64,000 nucleotides of DNA. Origin: Flavobacterium sediminilitoris. GTDB lineage: Bacteria > Bacteroidota > Bacteroidia > Flavobacteriales > Flavobacteriaceae. Made by a program: the position numbers and the translations under genes. The notes beneath the pieces are model-generated. The model saw only the letters and a list, made by a program, of their open reading frames with translations, did not search any database and had not been told where the DNA came from. The DNA lies in NCBI RefSeq assembly GCF_023008245.1, contig NZ_CP090145.1:1612001-1676000 (forward strand). Reading direction: 5' to 3'. Shown here piece after piece: positions 34,566 through 46,200 of this stretch (position 1 is its first letter; each line of letters starts with the position of its first letter).

Positions 34566-34766
34566 ATGATAGTTTTTTTAACGGGTGATATTTCGGGTTT
34601 ACTACTTTCATTATTACTATTATCCTTAGTAATAGGATTGATTGTATTTGTGATTATAAACTTTTTTATAAAAAATAAAGCACGATTTATTTGGAAGTTA
34701 CTTTTCATTATTGTCTTTATTTTCTTCTTGTTTGTCTTGCTATTAAGAAGAATTAGTTCTTTTTAA
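34566..34766 (+). CDS. 66-residue membrane protein
   Basis: Two strongly hydrophobic segments (residues about 9-35 and 42-60) fill almost the whole protein, which ends LLLRRISSF. It starts 3 bp after aat. Its stop overlaps the end of the convergent thiF-like gene by 4 bp, and no terminator lies between. I recognise no family. Confidence 0.55.
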   Translation: MIVFLTGDISGLLLSLLLLSLVIGLIVFVIINFFIKNKARFIWKLLFIIVFIFFLFVLLLRRISSF

Positions 34767-35473
34767 AACTTCAACTTAATGAAACTCCATTCTAAGGTGT
34801 TGAAAATAATTAGTTCATTGGTTAAACAAGGTAAATCAGTGATTATCTTTAAGGTTTCGTGAGCCATCATAGTGCCAATTATTCCTGGCAATGTTCCTAA
34901 AACACCATTTAAACTGCAATTCGGGACATCCTCGGGATTGGGTGGTTCTGGAAATAAGTCGCGAAGGTTTTTACTGCCTTTATTATTGAAAACAGCAATT
35001 TGTCCTTCAAATTTTAAAATACTTCCATAAATTAAAGGTTTGCCCAATTTCAAACAGGTATCGTTAACTAAATAACGAGTGGCAAAATTATCGCAACCAT
35101 CAACAATTACGTCAAATTGAGAAAGTATGCTTTCGCAATTAGCAGTAGTTATTTTTTCTTCGAAAGGAATGTAATTAACAGCAGGATTTAGATTTTTTAA
35201 TATTTCTGAAGTAGTAGTAGCTTTTGGTAGTTCAATATGATTTTCATTATATAAAACTTGTCTATGTAAGTTGGATAATTCTACTATATCAAAATCAACT
35301 ATTCCGATTGTTCCTACACCACTAGTAGTTAAATATTGAAGGATAGGACAACCTAAACCACCAGCACCAACGACTAAAACTTTAGCATTTTTAATTTTTT
35401 TCTGACCTTCGTTACCAATTTCAGGGAGTAACATTGGTTTTGTATATCGTAAGTAATCTTGAATACTAAGCAT
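34763..35473 (-). CDS. thiF: ThiF/MoeB-type adenylyltransferase
   Basis: A 236-residue E1-like enzyme. VLVVGAGGLGCPILQYLTTS is the ATP-binding Rossmann loop; FDIVELSNLHRQ and the catalytic region DVIVDGCDNFATRYLVND follow. In thiamine synthesis it adenylates the ThiS C-terminal Gly-Gly before sulfur transfer. The C-terminal rhodanese domain and the zinc cysteines of MoeB are not seen, so it is the short type. It is last in the thi operon, so ThiF is preferred over MoeB. Confidence 0.85.
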   Translation of the reverse strand: MLSIQDYLRYTKPMLLPEIGNEGQKKIKNAKVLVVGAGGLGCPILQYLTTSGVGTIGIVDFDIVELSNLHRQVLYNENHIELPKATTTSEILKNLNPAVNYIPFEEKITTANCESILSQFDVIVDGCDNFATRYLVNDTCLKLGKPLIYGSILKFEGQIAVFNNKGSKNLRDLFPEPPNPEDVPNCSLNGVLGTLPGIIGTMMAHETLKIITDLPCLTNELIIFNTLEWSFIKLKF

Positions 35474-35521
35474 TTTTCACTCTCAATTTATAAGTTCTTT
35501 TATATAGCAATTTTTAAGACT

Positions 35522-36658
35522 TTAGATTTTAGGATTTTGTACTTTATTACTAAATGTTTTGTCCCAATCTTTCCAAACGGGCTCGTAACCTTTTTCACGG
35601 ATAATGGTTGCTATTTCAACAGCCGAACGGTCATCACTCGTTTCAAATTGTTCTAAAGATTGTTTGTCAACACTATAGCCACCAGGATTTGTTTTAGATC
35701 CTGCACTCATTGTTGTAGTACCAATAGGAATGATATTGTCTCTGAATTTTTCGTTTTCTCGTGTTGAAATAGAAATCTCTAAATCGGGATTCCAAATACG
35801 GTAGGCACAGATTAATTGTGTTAAATCCTTGTCATCCATAATAAAGTTGGGTTCAATGATTCCCTCTGCAGGACGAAGTCTTGGAAAAGAAACCGAATAT
35901 TTACTTTGCCAATATGTTTTTTGTAAATAATCAATATGTAGAGCATTGAAAAAACTATCAGTTCTCCAGTTTTCTAAACCTAATAAAACTCCTAATCCAA
36001 TTTTGTGAATACCTGCTTTTCCAATTCTATCGGGTGTTTCTAAGCGATATTCGAAGTTTGATTTTTTTCCTTTAGGATGGTATTTTTTATATACTTCTTT
36101 ATGATATGTTTCTTGATATACTAAAACGGTATGAACACCAGCTTCATGCAAAGCCAAATATTCTTCTTCATCGAGTGGTTGTACTTCGACTGAAATATTA
36201 GCAAAATGTTTTTGAATTTGTTGAATCGCATTCAAAAAATAATGAATATTTACGGTATAGTTGGCTTCACCAGTAACTAATAGAATATGATCGAAACCAG
36301 CCTCTTTTAATACTGAAACTTCTTCTTTAATTTCAGCATCAGTTAATGTTTTTCGCTTAATTTTATTATCTAAACTAAATCCGCAATAGGTGCAAATATT
36401 CTGACATTCATTACTCAAATACATAGGAGCATACATTTGAATGGTTTTACCAAAGCGTTGTTTAGTAAGGATATGACTTTTTTGAGCCATTACCTCCAAA
36501 TAGTTTTGCGCAATAGGAGAGATAAAGTTTAAAAAATCATCAACAGTGCATTTACTTTTAGAAAGACTTTGTTCAACTTCTTTAGCAGTAACTGAATAGA
36601 TCTTTTTTTGAATGGAATCCCAATCGTATTTTTTGAATATTTCGTTGAATGTGTTCAT
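35522..36658 (-). CDS. thiH: 2-iminoacetate synthase ThiH
   Basis: A 378-residue radical SAM enzyme. The cluster motif CQNICTYC (CxxxCxxC) is at about residues 85-92, and EVQPLDEEEYLALHEAGVHT and SVSFPRLRPAEG match ThiH. It splits tyrosine to dehydroglycine for the thiazole ring. It implies a ThiH-based route rather than ThiO. It lies 53 bp after thiG in the operon. Confidence 0.95.
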   Translation of the reverse strand: MNTFNEIFKKYDWDSIQKKIYSVTAKEVEQSLSKSKCTVDDFLNFISPIAQNYLEVMAQKSHILTKQRFGKTIQMYAPMYLSNECQNICTYCGFSLDNKIKRKTLTDAEIKEEVSVLKEAGFDHILLVTGEANYTVNIHYFLNAIQQIQKHFANISVEVQPLDEEEYLALHEAGVHTVLVYQETYHKEVYKKYHPKGKKSNFEYRLETPDRIGKAGIHKIGLGVLLGLENWRTDSFFNALHIDYLQKTYWQSKYSVSFPRLRPAEGIIEPNFIMDDKDLTQLICAYRIWNPDLEISISTRENEKFRDNIIPIGTTTMSAGSKTNPGGYSVDKQSLEQFETSDDRSAVEIATIIREKGYEPVWKDWDKTFSNKVQNPKI

Positions 36659-36711
36659 ATTGTATTGTTGATAATAGGAGACTAATTACTTTTTACTAAT
36701 CACTAAGGACT

Positions 36712-37482
36712 CTATTCATTCAAAAAAGCCGTCAACGGACTCGATGCTTGTGCAAAATTAGAAACTGAACCCAATTGTGCTTCATACGCTTTTCGTCCAG
36801 CAATAACAGCTTCTTTAAAAGCTTCCGCCATTAATTTTGGATTCTGAGCCACAGCAATAGCCGTATTTACTAAAACAGCATCTGCACCAATCTCCATAGC
36901 TTTTGCTGCATCAGAAGGAGCTCCAATTCCAGCATCAACAATGACAGGAACATTACTTTGTTCAATAATAATTTCTAAAAAATCAATCGTTTTTAATCCT
37001 TTATTGCTTCCTATGGGAGAGCCTAATGGCATTACGGCTGCTGTGCCAACTTCTTCTAAACGTTTACATAAAACAGGGTCAGCATGAATATAAGGCAATA
37101 CAATGAAGCCTAGTTTGGCTAATTCTTCCGTTGCTTTTAGCGTTTCAATAGGATCAGGTAATAAATATTTTGGGTCTGGATGAATTTCTAATTTCAAGAA
37201 GTTGGTTTCAAAAGCTTCTTTTGCTAATTGAGCCGCAAAAACAGCTTCTTTAGCATTTCTTGCACCAGAAGTATTGGGTAATAAATTGATATTCGGGTGT
37301 TTTAAATGCGAAAGAATAGTATCTGTTTCTGTTTCAAAATCCACGCGTTTTAGAGCTACGGTTACCAATTCACTTTCGGAAGCTAAAATAGCTTCTTCCA
37401 TTTGTTGATTAGAACCGAATTTTCCCGTTCCTAAAAACAAACGGGAACTGAATGTTGTATCTGAAATTTTAAATGTTGACAT
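36712..37482 (-). CDS. thiG: thiazole synthase ThiG
   Basis: A 256-residue TIM-barrel enzyme. [41 protein letters not shown] and [20 protein letters not shown] match ThiG. It joins DXP, the ThiS thiocarboxylate and dehydroglycine into the thiazole phosphate. It overlaps thiE by 14 bp. Confidence 0.96.
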   Translation of the reverse strand: MSTFKISDTTFSSRLFLGTGKFGSNQQMEEAILASESELVTVALKRVDFETETDTILSHLKHPNINLLPNTSGARNAKEAVFAAQLAKEAFETNFLKLEIHPDPKYLLPDPIETLKATEELAKLGFIVLPYIHADPVLCKRLEEVGTAAVMPLGSPIGSNKGLKTIDFLEIIIEQSNVPVIVDAGIGAPSDAAKAMEIGADAVLVNTAIAVAQNPKLMAEAFKEAVIAGRKAYEAQLGSVSNFAQASSPLTAFLNE

Positions 37483-38092
37483 ATAATTTTTCGTTGAGTG
37501 TTGTTATTACTGTTGGGTTTTGAGTTAATAGACTTGAAACGGCAATACCATGAATGCCTGTTTCTATAAGTAAAGTGATGTCTTCTAATTGAATGCCACC
37601 AATTGCAATAAGTGGTGTTGAGATATTATTCTTTTTCATTTGGTTTAGAATAGTTTGGTAGCCTTCTAAACCTAAAATGGGACTTAATTTTTCTTTAGTA
37701 GTAGTAAAACGAAAAGGACCAAGACCTATATAGTCGCATTCTTCATTAACTCTTTGCAAAACGTGTTCAAAAGTATTTGCTGTTCCACCTATGATTTTTT
37801 GGCTACCTAAAATAATACGAGCTTCTTTAATTGACATATCATCTAAACCTAGATGAACACCATCTGCATTTACTTGAGAAGCTAAATCTACTTTGTCGTT
37901 AATAATTAAAGTAGCTTTGTACTGTTCGCAAAGGTGTTTGGTTTTTTCAGCAACAGTTAAAACTTCCTTTGTGTTTCCGTTTTTAAAACGTAATTGAATC
38001 CAGTTGCAACCACTATCTAATGTTTGTTGAATATTATTCAATTGTTCGTCAATTGTATTTCCTTGTGAGATATAGTGTAATTTACTAATCAT
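37469..38092 (-). CDS. thiE: thiamine-phosphate synthase ThiE
   Basis: A 207-residue TIM-barrel enzyme. [41 protein letters not shown] and [13 protein letters not shown] are the catalytic-site segments, and [12 protein letters not shown] closes the phosphate site. It joins HMP-PP and thiazole phosphate. It overlaps both thiD (8 bp) and thiG (14 bp). A second ThiE-like gene lies upstream; this copy keeps more of the conserved residues and is the likely enzyme. Confidence 0.93.
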   Translation of the reverse strand: MISKLHYISQGNTIDEQLNNIQQTLDSGCNWIQLRFKNGNTKEVLTVAEKTKHLCEQYKATLIINDKVDLASQVNADGVHLGLDDMSIKEARIILGSQKIIGGTANTFEHVLQRVNEECDYIGLGPFRFTTTKEKLSPILGLEGYQTILNQMKKNNISTPLIAIGGIQLEDITLLIETGIHGIAVSSLLTQNPTVITTLNEKLYVNI

Positions 38093-38840
38093 GATGATAT
38101 CCTAATAAAGTATTGTTGGAATGAAGAAATTTTTCGATGTACATCTTAGCTTTTTTACAAGAAGATTTAATATCAAAACCTAAAGCCAAGTTTGCTGTTA
38201 TAGCGGAAGATAAAGCACAACCTGAACCGTGTTTACTAAAGATATTTTTAGTTTCTGGTAAAAGTGTAAATATCTCATCTTTCAAAAATAAGAAATCGGT
38301 TCCCAATGCTTCCGAATTGTGTCCGCCTTTTAAGAGAATTGCACAATGTTGAGAAATATTTTTTGCAATGGTTTCGGCATTGATTCCTTTGGTAGACAAT
38401 TGCAAAATTTCTTTATAATTGGGTGTAATTAAATCCATTTGATTTAAAATGGATATTAATTTTATTTGATTTTCAATGTCCATAAAGTTGAAATCTGTAC
38501 TGGATCTTAAAACGGTGTCCCAAATGATTTTTGCCTTTTGCGAAAGTTTTTTTATTTGGAAAACAATTTGTTCTAAATACTCCAAAGTAGGAACAATCCC
38601 AATTTTTACGGCTTTAATTTCGTATTTATTAAAAAGAATAGTCATCGATTCAAGTACAAAATCAATTGTTATCCATTCCATTTTTATGAATTCATTTTCT
38701 GTTTGAATGGTGTTTCCTGTTATAATTGCTAAACCATAAACCTGATGTTGCTCGAATGTTTTTACATCGGTTAAAACACCAGCTCCACCAGAAGGATCAA
38801 AACCAGCAATGCTTAAAACGATTGGGCGATTGTTTGACAT
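38085..38840 (-). CDS. thiD: HMP/HMP-P kinase ThiD
   Basis: A 251-residue ribokinase-fold enzyme. GFDPSGGAGVLTDVKTFEQH, VKIGIVPTLEYLE, DLITPNYKEILQL, ILLKGGHNSE and HGSGCALSSAITANLA are the family motifs, the last one the anion hole. It phosphorylates hydroxymethylpyrimidine twice. It overlaps the ThiE-like gene upstream by 28 bp and thiE downstream by 8 bp. Confidence 0.94.
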   Translation of the reverse strand: MSNNRPIVLSIAGFDPSGGAGVLTDVKTFEQHQVYGLAIITGNTIQTENEFIKMEWITIDFVLESMTILFNKYEIKAVKIGIVPTLEYLEQIVFQIKKLSQKAKIIWDTVLRSSTDFNFMDIENQIKLISILNQMDLITPNYKEILQLSTKGINAETIAKNISQHCAILLKGGHNSEALGTDFLFLKDEIFTLLPETKNIFSKHGSGCALSSAITANLALGFDIKSSCKKAKMYIEKFLHSNNTLLGYHHD

Positions 38841-39442
38841 TTTTTAAAGTTTTCTATTGGGTTTTTGGTATTCCAAATGGCTCCAAGCAAAGCATAATCA
38901 TCAAAATTATTATGCAATACTTCTTCAATATTTTCAACTGAAATTCCTCCTAAAGCAATCAATTTTGTATGATGATTGGTTCGTTTCTTTATTTCTTCAA
39001 AAGCATTTTTCGTTGGGACATAATTCTGTTTTGAAATACTTGGATAAATCGGACTTAAAAAGGCATAATCAAAAGCATTGGATAAAATATTGAAATCTTT
39101 AATTGAATGGACTGATGTTGAAAGAAACTTATACCTGTCAGGTTTTGATAACTTGACAGGTTTAGTAAGTCTTTCTTTCTCCGTAAAATGAACTCTCTTT
39201 ATCTGAAATTCCTCTGCCAATTCATGATGTTGATGTAAAACCAATTTTGAATAATAACTCGAATTTATTGCAGATAAAAAAGAACGTAATTCTTCTATTG
39301 AATAATTTGGTTTTCGAATATGAAATAACTCCATTCCTTCTTCAAAAAGAGAATTTATGATGTTTATTTCATTTGTTATTTCTGTTGGATTTGAAATTAC
39401 AATCATGATTTTTCTTTTATGAAATCTAAGTTCTCGATACAT
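38813..39442 (-). CDS. second ThiE/TenI-like protein, probably diverged
   Basis: Up to 209 residues; a start at 39406 (MIVISNPTEITNE) fits the family better than the 39442 ATG. The barrel segments are recognisable (LFHIRKPNYSIEEL, VLHQHHELAEEFQIKRVH, YAFLSPIYPS, LIALGGISVENIEEV), but key ThiE residues are changed, for example IND becomes HQH and VHLG becomes VHFT. It may be a TenI-like regulator or an accessory enzyme. A palindromic repeat (39133-39161) lies inside the frame and encodes PVKLSKPDRY. Confidence 0.75.
   Translation of the reverse strand: MYRELRFHKRKIMIVISNPTEITNEINIINSLFEEGMELFHIRKPNYSIEELRSFLSAINSSYYSKLVLHQHHELAEEFQIKRVHFTEKERLTKPVKLSKPDRYKFLSTSVHSIKDFNILSNAFDYAFLSPIYPSISKQNYVPTKNAFEEIKKRTNHHTKLIALGGISVENIEEVLHNNFDDYALLGAIWNTKNPIENFKKCQTIAQSF
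39133..39161. repeat. palindromic element inside a coding frame
   Basis: ACCTGTCAGGTT (39133-39144) and AACTTGACAGGT (39150-39161) form 12 pairs, one of them G-T, around a 5-base loop. It lies inside the ThiE-like gene without breaking the frame, where the family has a short loop. It resembles the ACCTGTCA-type intergenic palindromes of flavobacterial genomes. Confidence 0.7.
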
Positions 39443-39488
39443 TTTTTATTCCGTTTATCTCCATAAAAAACACTCGAACTGGCGATTT

Positions 39489-41363
<1,875 letters not shown>

Positions 41364-41377
41364 TTAACTATAGAAAA

Positions 41378-41584
41378 TTATCCGCCTTGTGTAGCGGTAA
41401 TAATTAAAATGTCATCGGAAGGAGAAAGAGAAAAAGTGTTCCATTGGTTTTTGGAAACCACAGTTTGATTTACAGCAACAGCAATCCCATTTTGTTTTGT
41501 GGGAAGTTCGAAATCGATAAGTTCTTGAATTGTAAGAGTGTTACAATCGAAAGTTTTGTGTTGGTTGTTGATTTTTAATTCCAT
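41378..41584 (-). CDS. thiS: sulfur carrier protein ThiS
   Basis: A 68-residue beta-grasp protein ending in ATQGG, the Gly-Gly needed for adenylation by ThiF and thiocarboxylate formation. GIAVAVNQTVVSKNQW is the family strand pattern. It is the first gene after the TPP riboswitch; its start codon lies inside a predicted anti-start hairpin (41581-41631). Confidence 0.94.
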   Translation of the reverse strand: MELKINNQHKTFDCNTLTIQELIDFELPTKQNGIAVAVNQTVVSKNQWNTFSLSPSDDILIITATQGG

Positions 41585-41631
41585 TCCTTTTACTGAATTT
41601 AGTATATTATATAGTTATACTTTAGGAATGG
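41581..41631 (-). promoter_or_regulatory. anti-start hairpin of thiS
   Basis: On the minus strand CCATTCCT (from 41624-41631) is the exact complement of AGGAATGG (41581-41588), which contains the ATG of thiS. AGTATA/TATACT between them extends the structure. It is the likely expression platform of the TPP riboswitch, acting on translation. Confidence 0.6.
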
Positions 41632-41668
41632 CTATAATGGTACATGAGTGTACAATGAAGTCATCTTA

Positions 41669-41748
41669 CTTTTCCCTACGCTAGTATGAACTAAATCAGG
41701 TTCAGAGGGTAAAATCTCAGCCTGTAAAATTACAGACACCCCTAAAGT
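41669..41748 (-). promoter_or_regulatory. TPP riboswitch (THI element)
   Basis: The minus-strand RNA shows the conserved THI-box features in order: GGGGTGTC (from 41735-41742), a P3 hairpin CTGTAATTTTACAG, CTGAGA (41715-41720), ACCCTCTGAACCTGAT and AGCGTAGGGA (41673-41682). TPP binding should lower expression of thiS and the rest of the operon. Confidence 0.95.
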
Positions 41749-41754
41749 GAATAA

Positions 41755-41762
41755 CAAATGTA
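41755..41762 (-). promoter_or_regulatory. thi operon promoter -7 box
   Basis: On the minus strand TACATTTG, placing the transcript start near 41748, exactly at the 5' edge of the riboswitch. A T-rich stretch about 18 bp upstream may be the -33 region. Confidence 0.7.
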
Positions 41763-41896
41763 GTGAAATGAATTGAAAAATAATCTTAAAGTTAGAAAAA
41801 TAACAAAAGTTGTAATCCGGTTACTTTTGATTTTTACTTTATGGGTAAGGATTATAAATTTATGCTACAGATTTTTTATTTAATTCTAAAAGAGAT

Positions 41897-42412
41897 TTAA
41901 TATTCTATAAAATCAAATAATTCTTTTTGGACTAAATAATCAATTATTCTTTCAGATATGAGATAGTAACTGTCATTTAATTTTAATAAGTCGTTAGAAT
42001 TTTCAAATGGTTTTAATGATTCTATATTTAAATTATTAGTAATTAAATAAAAATGATAACTCTCTAATAATAACTGTTCTATATGTTTTAATACGACATA
42101 AAAGCTAGCATAATCTCTTGACATACTACTTATACTTATTGAACATATGGGGTTTTCTATCCGATTCACAACTTCTTTCCAAAATTGTTCTGGATAACCA
42201 TAGTTTTCTATTTCATTATTATATTCTATATAAAAGCTGTCATGAATGTAAACCTCTTTTCCATTAATTTTTACTTCCTGTTTTATTGAAAACTCGTAAT
42301 TTAACAATGAATAAGATACAATTTCTTTATTAAAATTTAGATCAGAAAAAAAATTACTCTGTCTCGTTATTTTGTTGTTACATACAATTAAGGTTAAACT
42401 AAAACCAGACAT
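41897..42412 (-). CDS. unknown protein, 171 aa
   Basis: A soluble, acidic protein starting MSGFSLTLIVCNNKITRQSN, with alternating strands and helices and many aromatic residues. It has no signal, no membrane segment and no metal or nucleotide motif. Its composition (N- and Y-rich, acidic) resembles immunity or Imm/SMI-type proteins, but no motif proves it, and no toxin is adjacent. It lies 18 bp from the VF530 gene on the same strand. Confidence 0.55.
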   Translation of the reverse strand: MSGFSLTLIVCNNKITRQSNFFSDLNFNKEIVSYSLLNYEFSIKQEVKINGKEVYIHDSFYIEYNNEIENYGYPEQFWKEVVNRIENPICSISISSMSRDYASFYVVLKHIEQLLLESYHFYLITNNLNIESLKPFENSNDLLKLNDSYYLISERIIDYLVQKELFDFIEY

Positions 42413-42430
42413 AGTTATTCATTTTATTTA

Positions 42431-42643
42431 TTACATTTTAGATAATGTCTTAATATACAGTTCTTCTACTTTTTTTCTTGCCCAATCCGTTTTTCGTAGA
42501 AAAGTTAAGCTTGATTTTACAGAAGGATTTTCAGTAAAACATTTAATATTGATTAATTCTCCTAAAGTATCAAAACCATAGAAATCGACTAATTGCTCTA
42601 CAATTGCTTTTAAAGTTTTACCGTGTAATGGATCGTTACTCAT
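42431..42643 (-). CDS. VF530-type (DUF2132) DNA-binding protein
   Basis: A 70-residue protein. The start [19 protein letters not shown] is the family N-terminus; the 16 extra codons upstream are not typical. [39 protein letters not shown] are the conserved VF530 segments. Members are small helical proteins thought to bind DNA. It is 29 bp after tag. Confidence 0.85.
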   Translation of the reverse strand: MSNDPLHGKTLKAIVEQLVDFYGFDTLGELINIKCFTENPSVKSSLTFLRKTDWARKKVEELYIKTLSKM

Positions 42644-42672
42644 TTTTTGTTTTTTTATTTTTAAATTCAAAA

Positions 42673-43236
42673 CTATACTCTTGTAAAACAATCTTCAACA
42701 TGGTCATTTACCATTCCAGTAGCTTGCATGTGAGCGTACATAACAGTTGATCCAACAAATTTAAACCCTCGTTTTTTTAAATCTTTACTTATTGCGTCTG
42801 AAATAGAAGTTGTTGCTGGAACATCTTTTAAGGTCTTCGGTTTGTTGTCAATAGGTTTTCCATTAACAAAATTCCAAATGTATTTTGAAAAACTACCAAA
42901 TTCTTCTTGTATTTTTATAAATGCTTGAGCATTTGTAACAGTGGCTCTAACTTTTAGTTTATTTCTAATGATACCTTCATTTTGAAGTAGTTCTTCTATT
43001 TTAGATTCATTATACTCTGAAACTTTTTTCAAATCAAAATTATCAAATGCTTTTCTGAAGTTTTCACGTTTAGCTAAAACAGTGTACCAACTTAAGCCAG
43101 CTTGAAAGGTTTCAAGGATTAAAAATTCAAATAGCGAAGGGTCATCATATACAGGTTTTCCCCATTCGTTATCATGATAATCTCTATATAAATCATCTTT
43201 TTCGCACCAAGCACATCTTATTTTAGTAGTCATCAT
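42673..43236 (-). CDS. tag: DNA-3-methyladenine glycosylase I
   Basis: A 187-residue enzyme removing 3-methyladenine from alkylated [23 protein letters not shown] carries the Cys and His of the N-terminal zinc snap; [18 protein letters not shown] is the helix-hairpin-helix region; NDHVEDCF supplies the C-terminal zinc ligands. It overlaps the TraB/GumN gene by 14 bp. Confidence 0.95.
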   Translation of the reverse strand: MMTTKIRCAWCEKDDLYRDYHDNEWGKPVYDDPSLFEFLILETFQAGLSWYTVLAKRENFRKAFDNFDLKKVSEYNESKIEELLQNEGIIRNKLKVRATVTNAQAFIKIQEEFGSFSKYIWNFVNGKPIDNKPKTLKDVPATTSISDAISKDLKKRGFKFVGSTVMYAHMQATGMVNDHVEDCFTRV

Positions 43237-46200
43237 ATAAGTAATTTACATCTGTTTTTTTATTTCTTTTTTCAAAATTAACTCTTAAATGAGATTCATT
43301 TAAGCTTTTTTTGATTAAAATTTCTAGCGTTTCATTTAATTTTTCTTCATCTGTAATTTTTGAAGTATTAAAATAACGATATGTATATAATTCTACATTA
43401 TTATCATTTATTAAGAAGGCAAGTGAACATAGTTTGTCTTCATAATTTTTAGGTTCTTTTTCTGTTATTTTGTAGAAGAAATATGCAATTTTATGATTGT
43501 TGTGTTGGACAATTCTTTTTTCTAAAAATATAATACTATCGTTTTTTGAAACACTATAAAAATTATTTAATGCATTGTTTGCTATTTCTTCTTGAGAGAG
43601 ATTGAATGTTTTATTCTCCAATTGCATTAATAAGAAAGCTTTTTTCGGATCTGCTAGGATTTCTTTTCTATCAGTATCAGTTAATGTATTGTTTAAACTA
43701 GCTAATCTCATTATTTCAATATCAAGTGCTAGAATATTTAGCTTTTTCAACTTTGTAATGAAGGCATTTGTTTCATTATTTTTTTTAAAATGTTCAAGTA
43801 AGTTTAAATAATCAATTAGAACATCTACAGGTGCATATCTTTCTTCAGAGATATATTCATCATTCTCTTCATCATTATATTCAGTATTTTCCAATTTCCA
43901 ACTTAAAACTCTTTTGTATTCTAATTTTGCATTTGTTAGAATCATTTTTCTAAAAGATTTTAATTTTGAAGCAGAAGCGTATTTGTATTCGATTAATTCA
44001 TTACAGAAGTTTATAATAGGATCATTGTATTCTGGAATACTGTAAAATTGGAATATTTTTGGGAATAATACTTTACTGTTTTCTTTATCATTTAGGAATA
44101 AATAAAATAAATTACGAATGTCATATTCATTATTACTAAGTGGTAAATCATATTCTAAAAGCGTCATTATTGTTTCATATCCTTTTTTTGATTTTTGGAA
44201 AACAAGAGACTTTAAAATATTTATTTGTGTTTCCGCTGCTATTTTTTCTTTTTTGTAATAATTTTCTAAGAATGGAATTACTCTTTCATCATCGACTGAA
44301 CCTAGTTTTTCTAAAAGCTCGCTTTGAGCGTTTATTTCTGTAGCTTTGAAATTAAAATCATTCAAAAATTGAATCACTTTTGGGATATCATTTTTAGAAA
44401 ATTTTAGTTCATCTGTAGAATTTAAAGCAGAATATCGAACGGTGTCTTTTTCACTATAAGCATCTGTAATATAGTCATCTATTTTGCTTCTAAAAACATT
44501 GTCTTTAGGCTTTTTAATGAAATTTAAATTTGAATAAACAGTTTCAATAAAAGGATCATCATTTTTGTATTTTTTTGGGACTAATGTCTGTAATACAATA
44601 TAAGCATCTTTTCTAAACAAAATATTTGTTTTGATAGCTTGATTACTACCTTCTTTACTGATTAAGTAATTGATAGAAGTTGTATTCTGTTCTTTGTTGC
44701 TAGTAGTACTTTCTTTTATAATGGTATATTCTTTTTCTTCGTTTTTAAACAAAACTTCATACCAATTACTTTTTTTAAATCCTTTTTTATTATTGATATT
44801 ATAATTTAAAATGGAAGTGCTGCTTGAATAGTCATAGTCTTCGTCATAATAATCTTCATCTGATGGATTATAAAATGAAGTAAAATAATCTTTGAAATTT
44901 TTTTGTATAGTATCTAAGTTGGGATAACTATTATACTTGTGAAATTTATAATATTCTAAAGTTATTTTATTTCCATTTTCAGCATTAATGGAAATGTATT
45001 TGTTTTTAATGTTAAAAATGTTTTTGTTTTCAATATTGTTTTCTCCTATTCCATAAAATAGTTTTTCATTTTCTTTTTTTGGAATTTTAACGGAGAAATT
45101 ATTGATAGTATCAGTATAAACTTCCATTTCATTATTATAAACGAATGGTTTTTTCTGAAATGAATTAAAAAATGCATTTTTGTCTTTCTCAGGAGCATTC
45201 ACAGCACCTAATAAATAATACTTGTTTCCAAAAATATAAGATTGTAATGCTATTTCTTTGCCGTTTAATACTGAAATACTTTGAGTTTTATTATTTGCGG
45301 TTTTAGTAAATGTAGGTTTTATTTCATGTTGGATGTAAAATTCTTCTTGAATCTGTTTTTCTTCAAACTCATTATCTTCTAATAAATTTATAGTATTTAA
45401 ATTACGTTCAGTTACAAAATAATAACTTTCTGTATCATTATTATAAGCTTGAATTTCAATGTTTTCAGGAGTTCTAGAATCTTCACCATAGGTGTTGAAA
45501 TAAGAGGGAATGAAAACGCTAAATCCTCCTCTTTTTGGAGAATAATTTTCCCATTTATTTGAAAATGATTTTAATTTTATAGGATCGAAAAAGATGCTTG
45601 TGTATAGTTTTGCATAATTTTTTGCGCCAGTTAATGATACTGAAATAATTTCTAAAGGAGTGATGTAGAAATTAAAATGTTGACTATTTCCTGTTTTGGT
45701 TTCGTTGTCTATTTCAAATTTTGAATAGTTTTTTTCAACTGTAAAGTTTTTGGATAATATTGTTCCAGGAATATTCTCAAAGAATAAACTGTCTAATGAT
45801 TTTGGGTTGTATTTCCCTTTTTTACTTAAAAAATCATTTAAGGGTTTACGAATAATTTTAATAACACCTCCATTTGTATAATCGGGAGATCCAATAATGT
45901 ATTTATCATTTACAACATATTCGTTCATTGGAATAGAAATCATTCTATCAGAAGTAGTATATGTTTTTAAATTTGGTTTAGGAAAATTAGTTTCTATTGT
46001 TTTTTTTAGATTGTCTCCAATGTTTGAGCGTTCTGTACTAACAGGTTTAACAGTGTATCCTTCTTTCTCTAAAAGAGTAAGTACTCCTTCGTCTCCTGCC
46101 AAATGGGCTGCACCAATTGCTGCAAATAATGATTTCCCTTGCATAATTTCAATCATGCTATTTACCATTACTTTATTACGACTTATAATTAATACATCAT

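Noticed and set aside
41897..42412. An immunity protein of a polymorphic toxin system
   Set aside because: Only the composition suggests this; no toxin, Rhs or secretion gene is adjacent.
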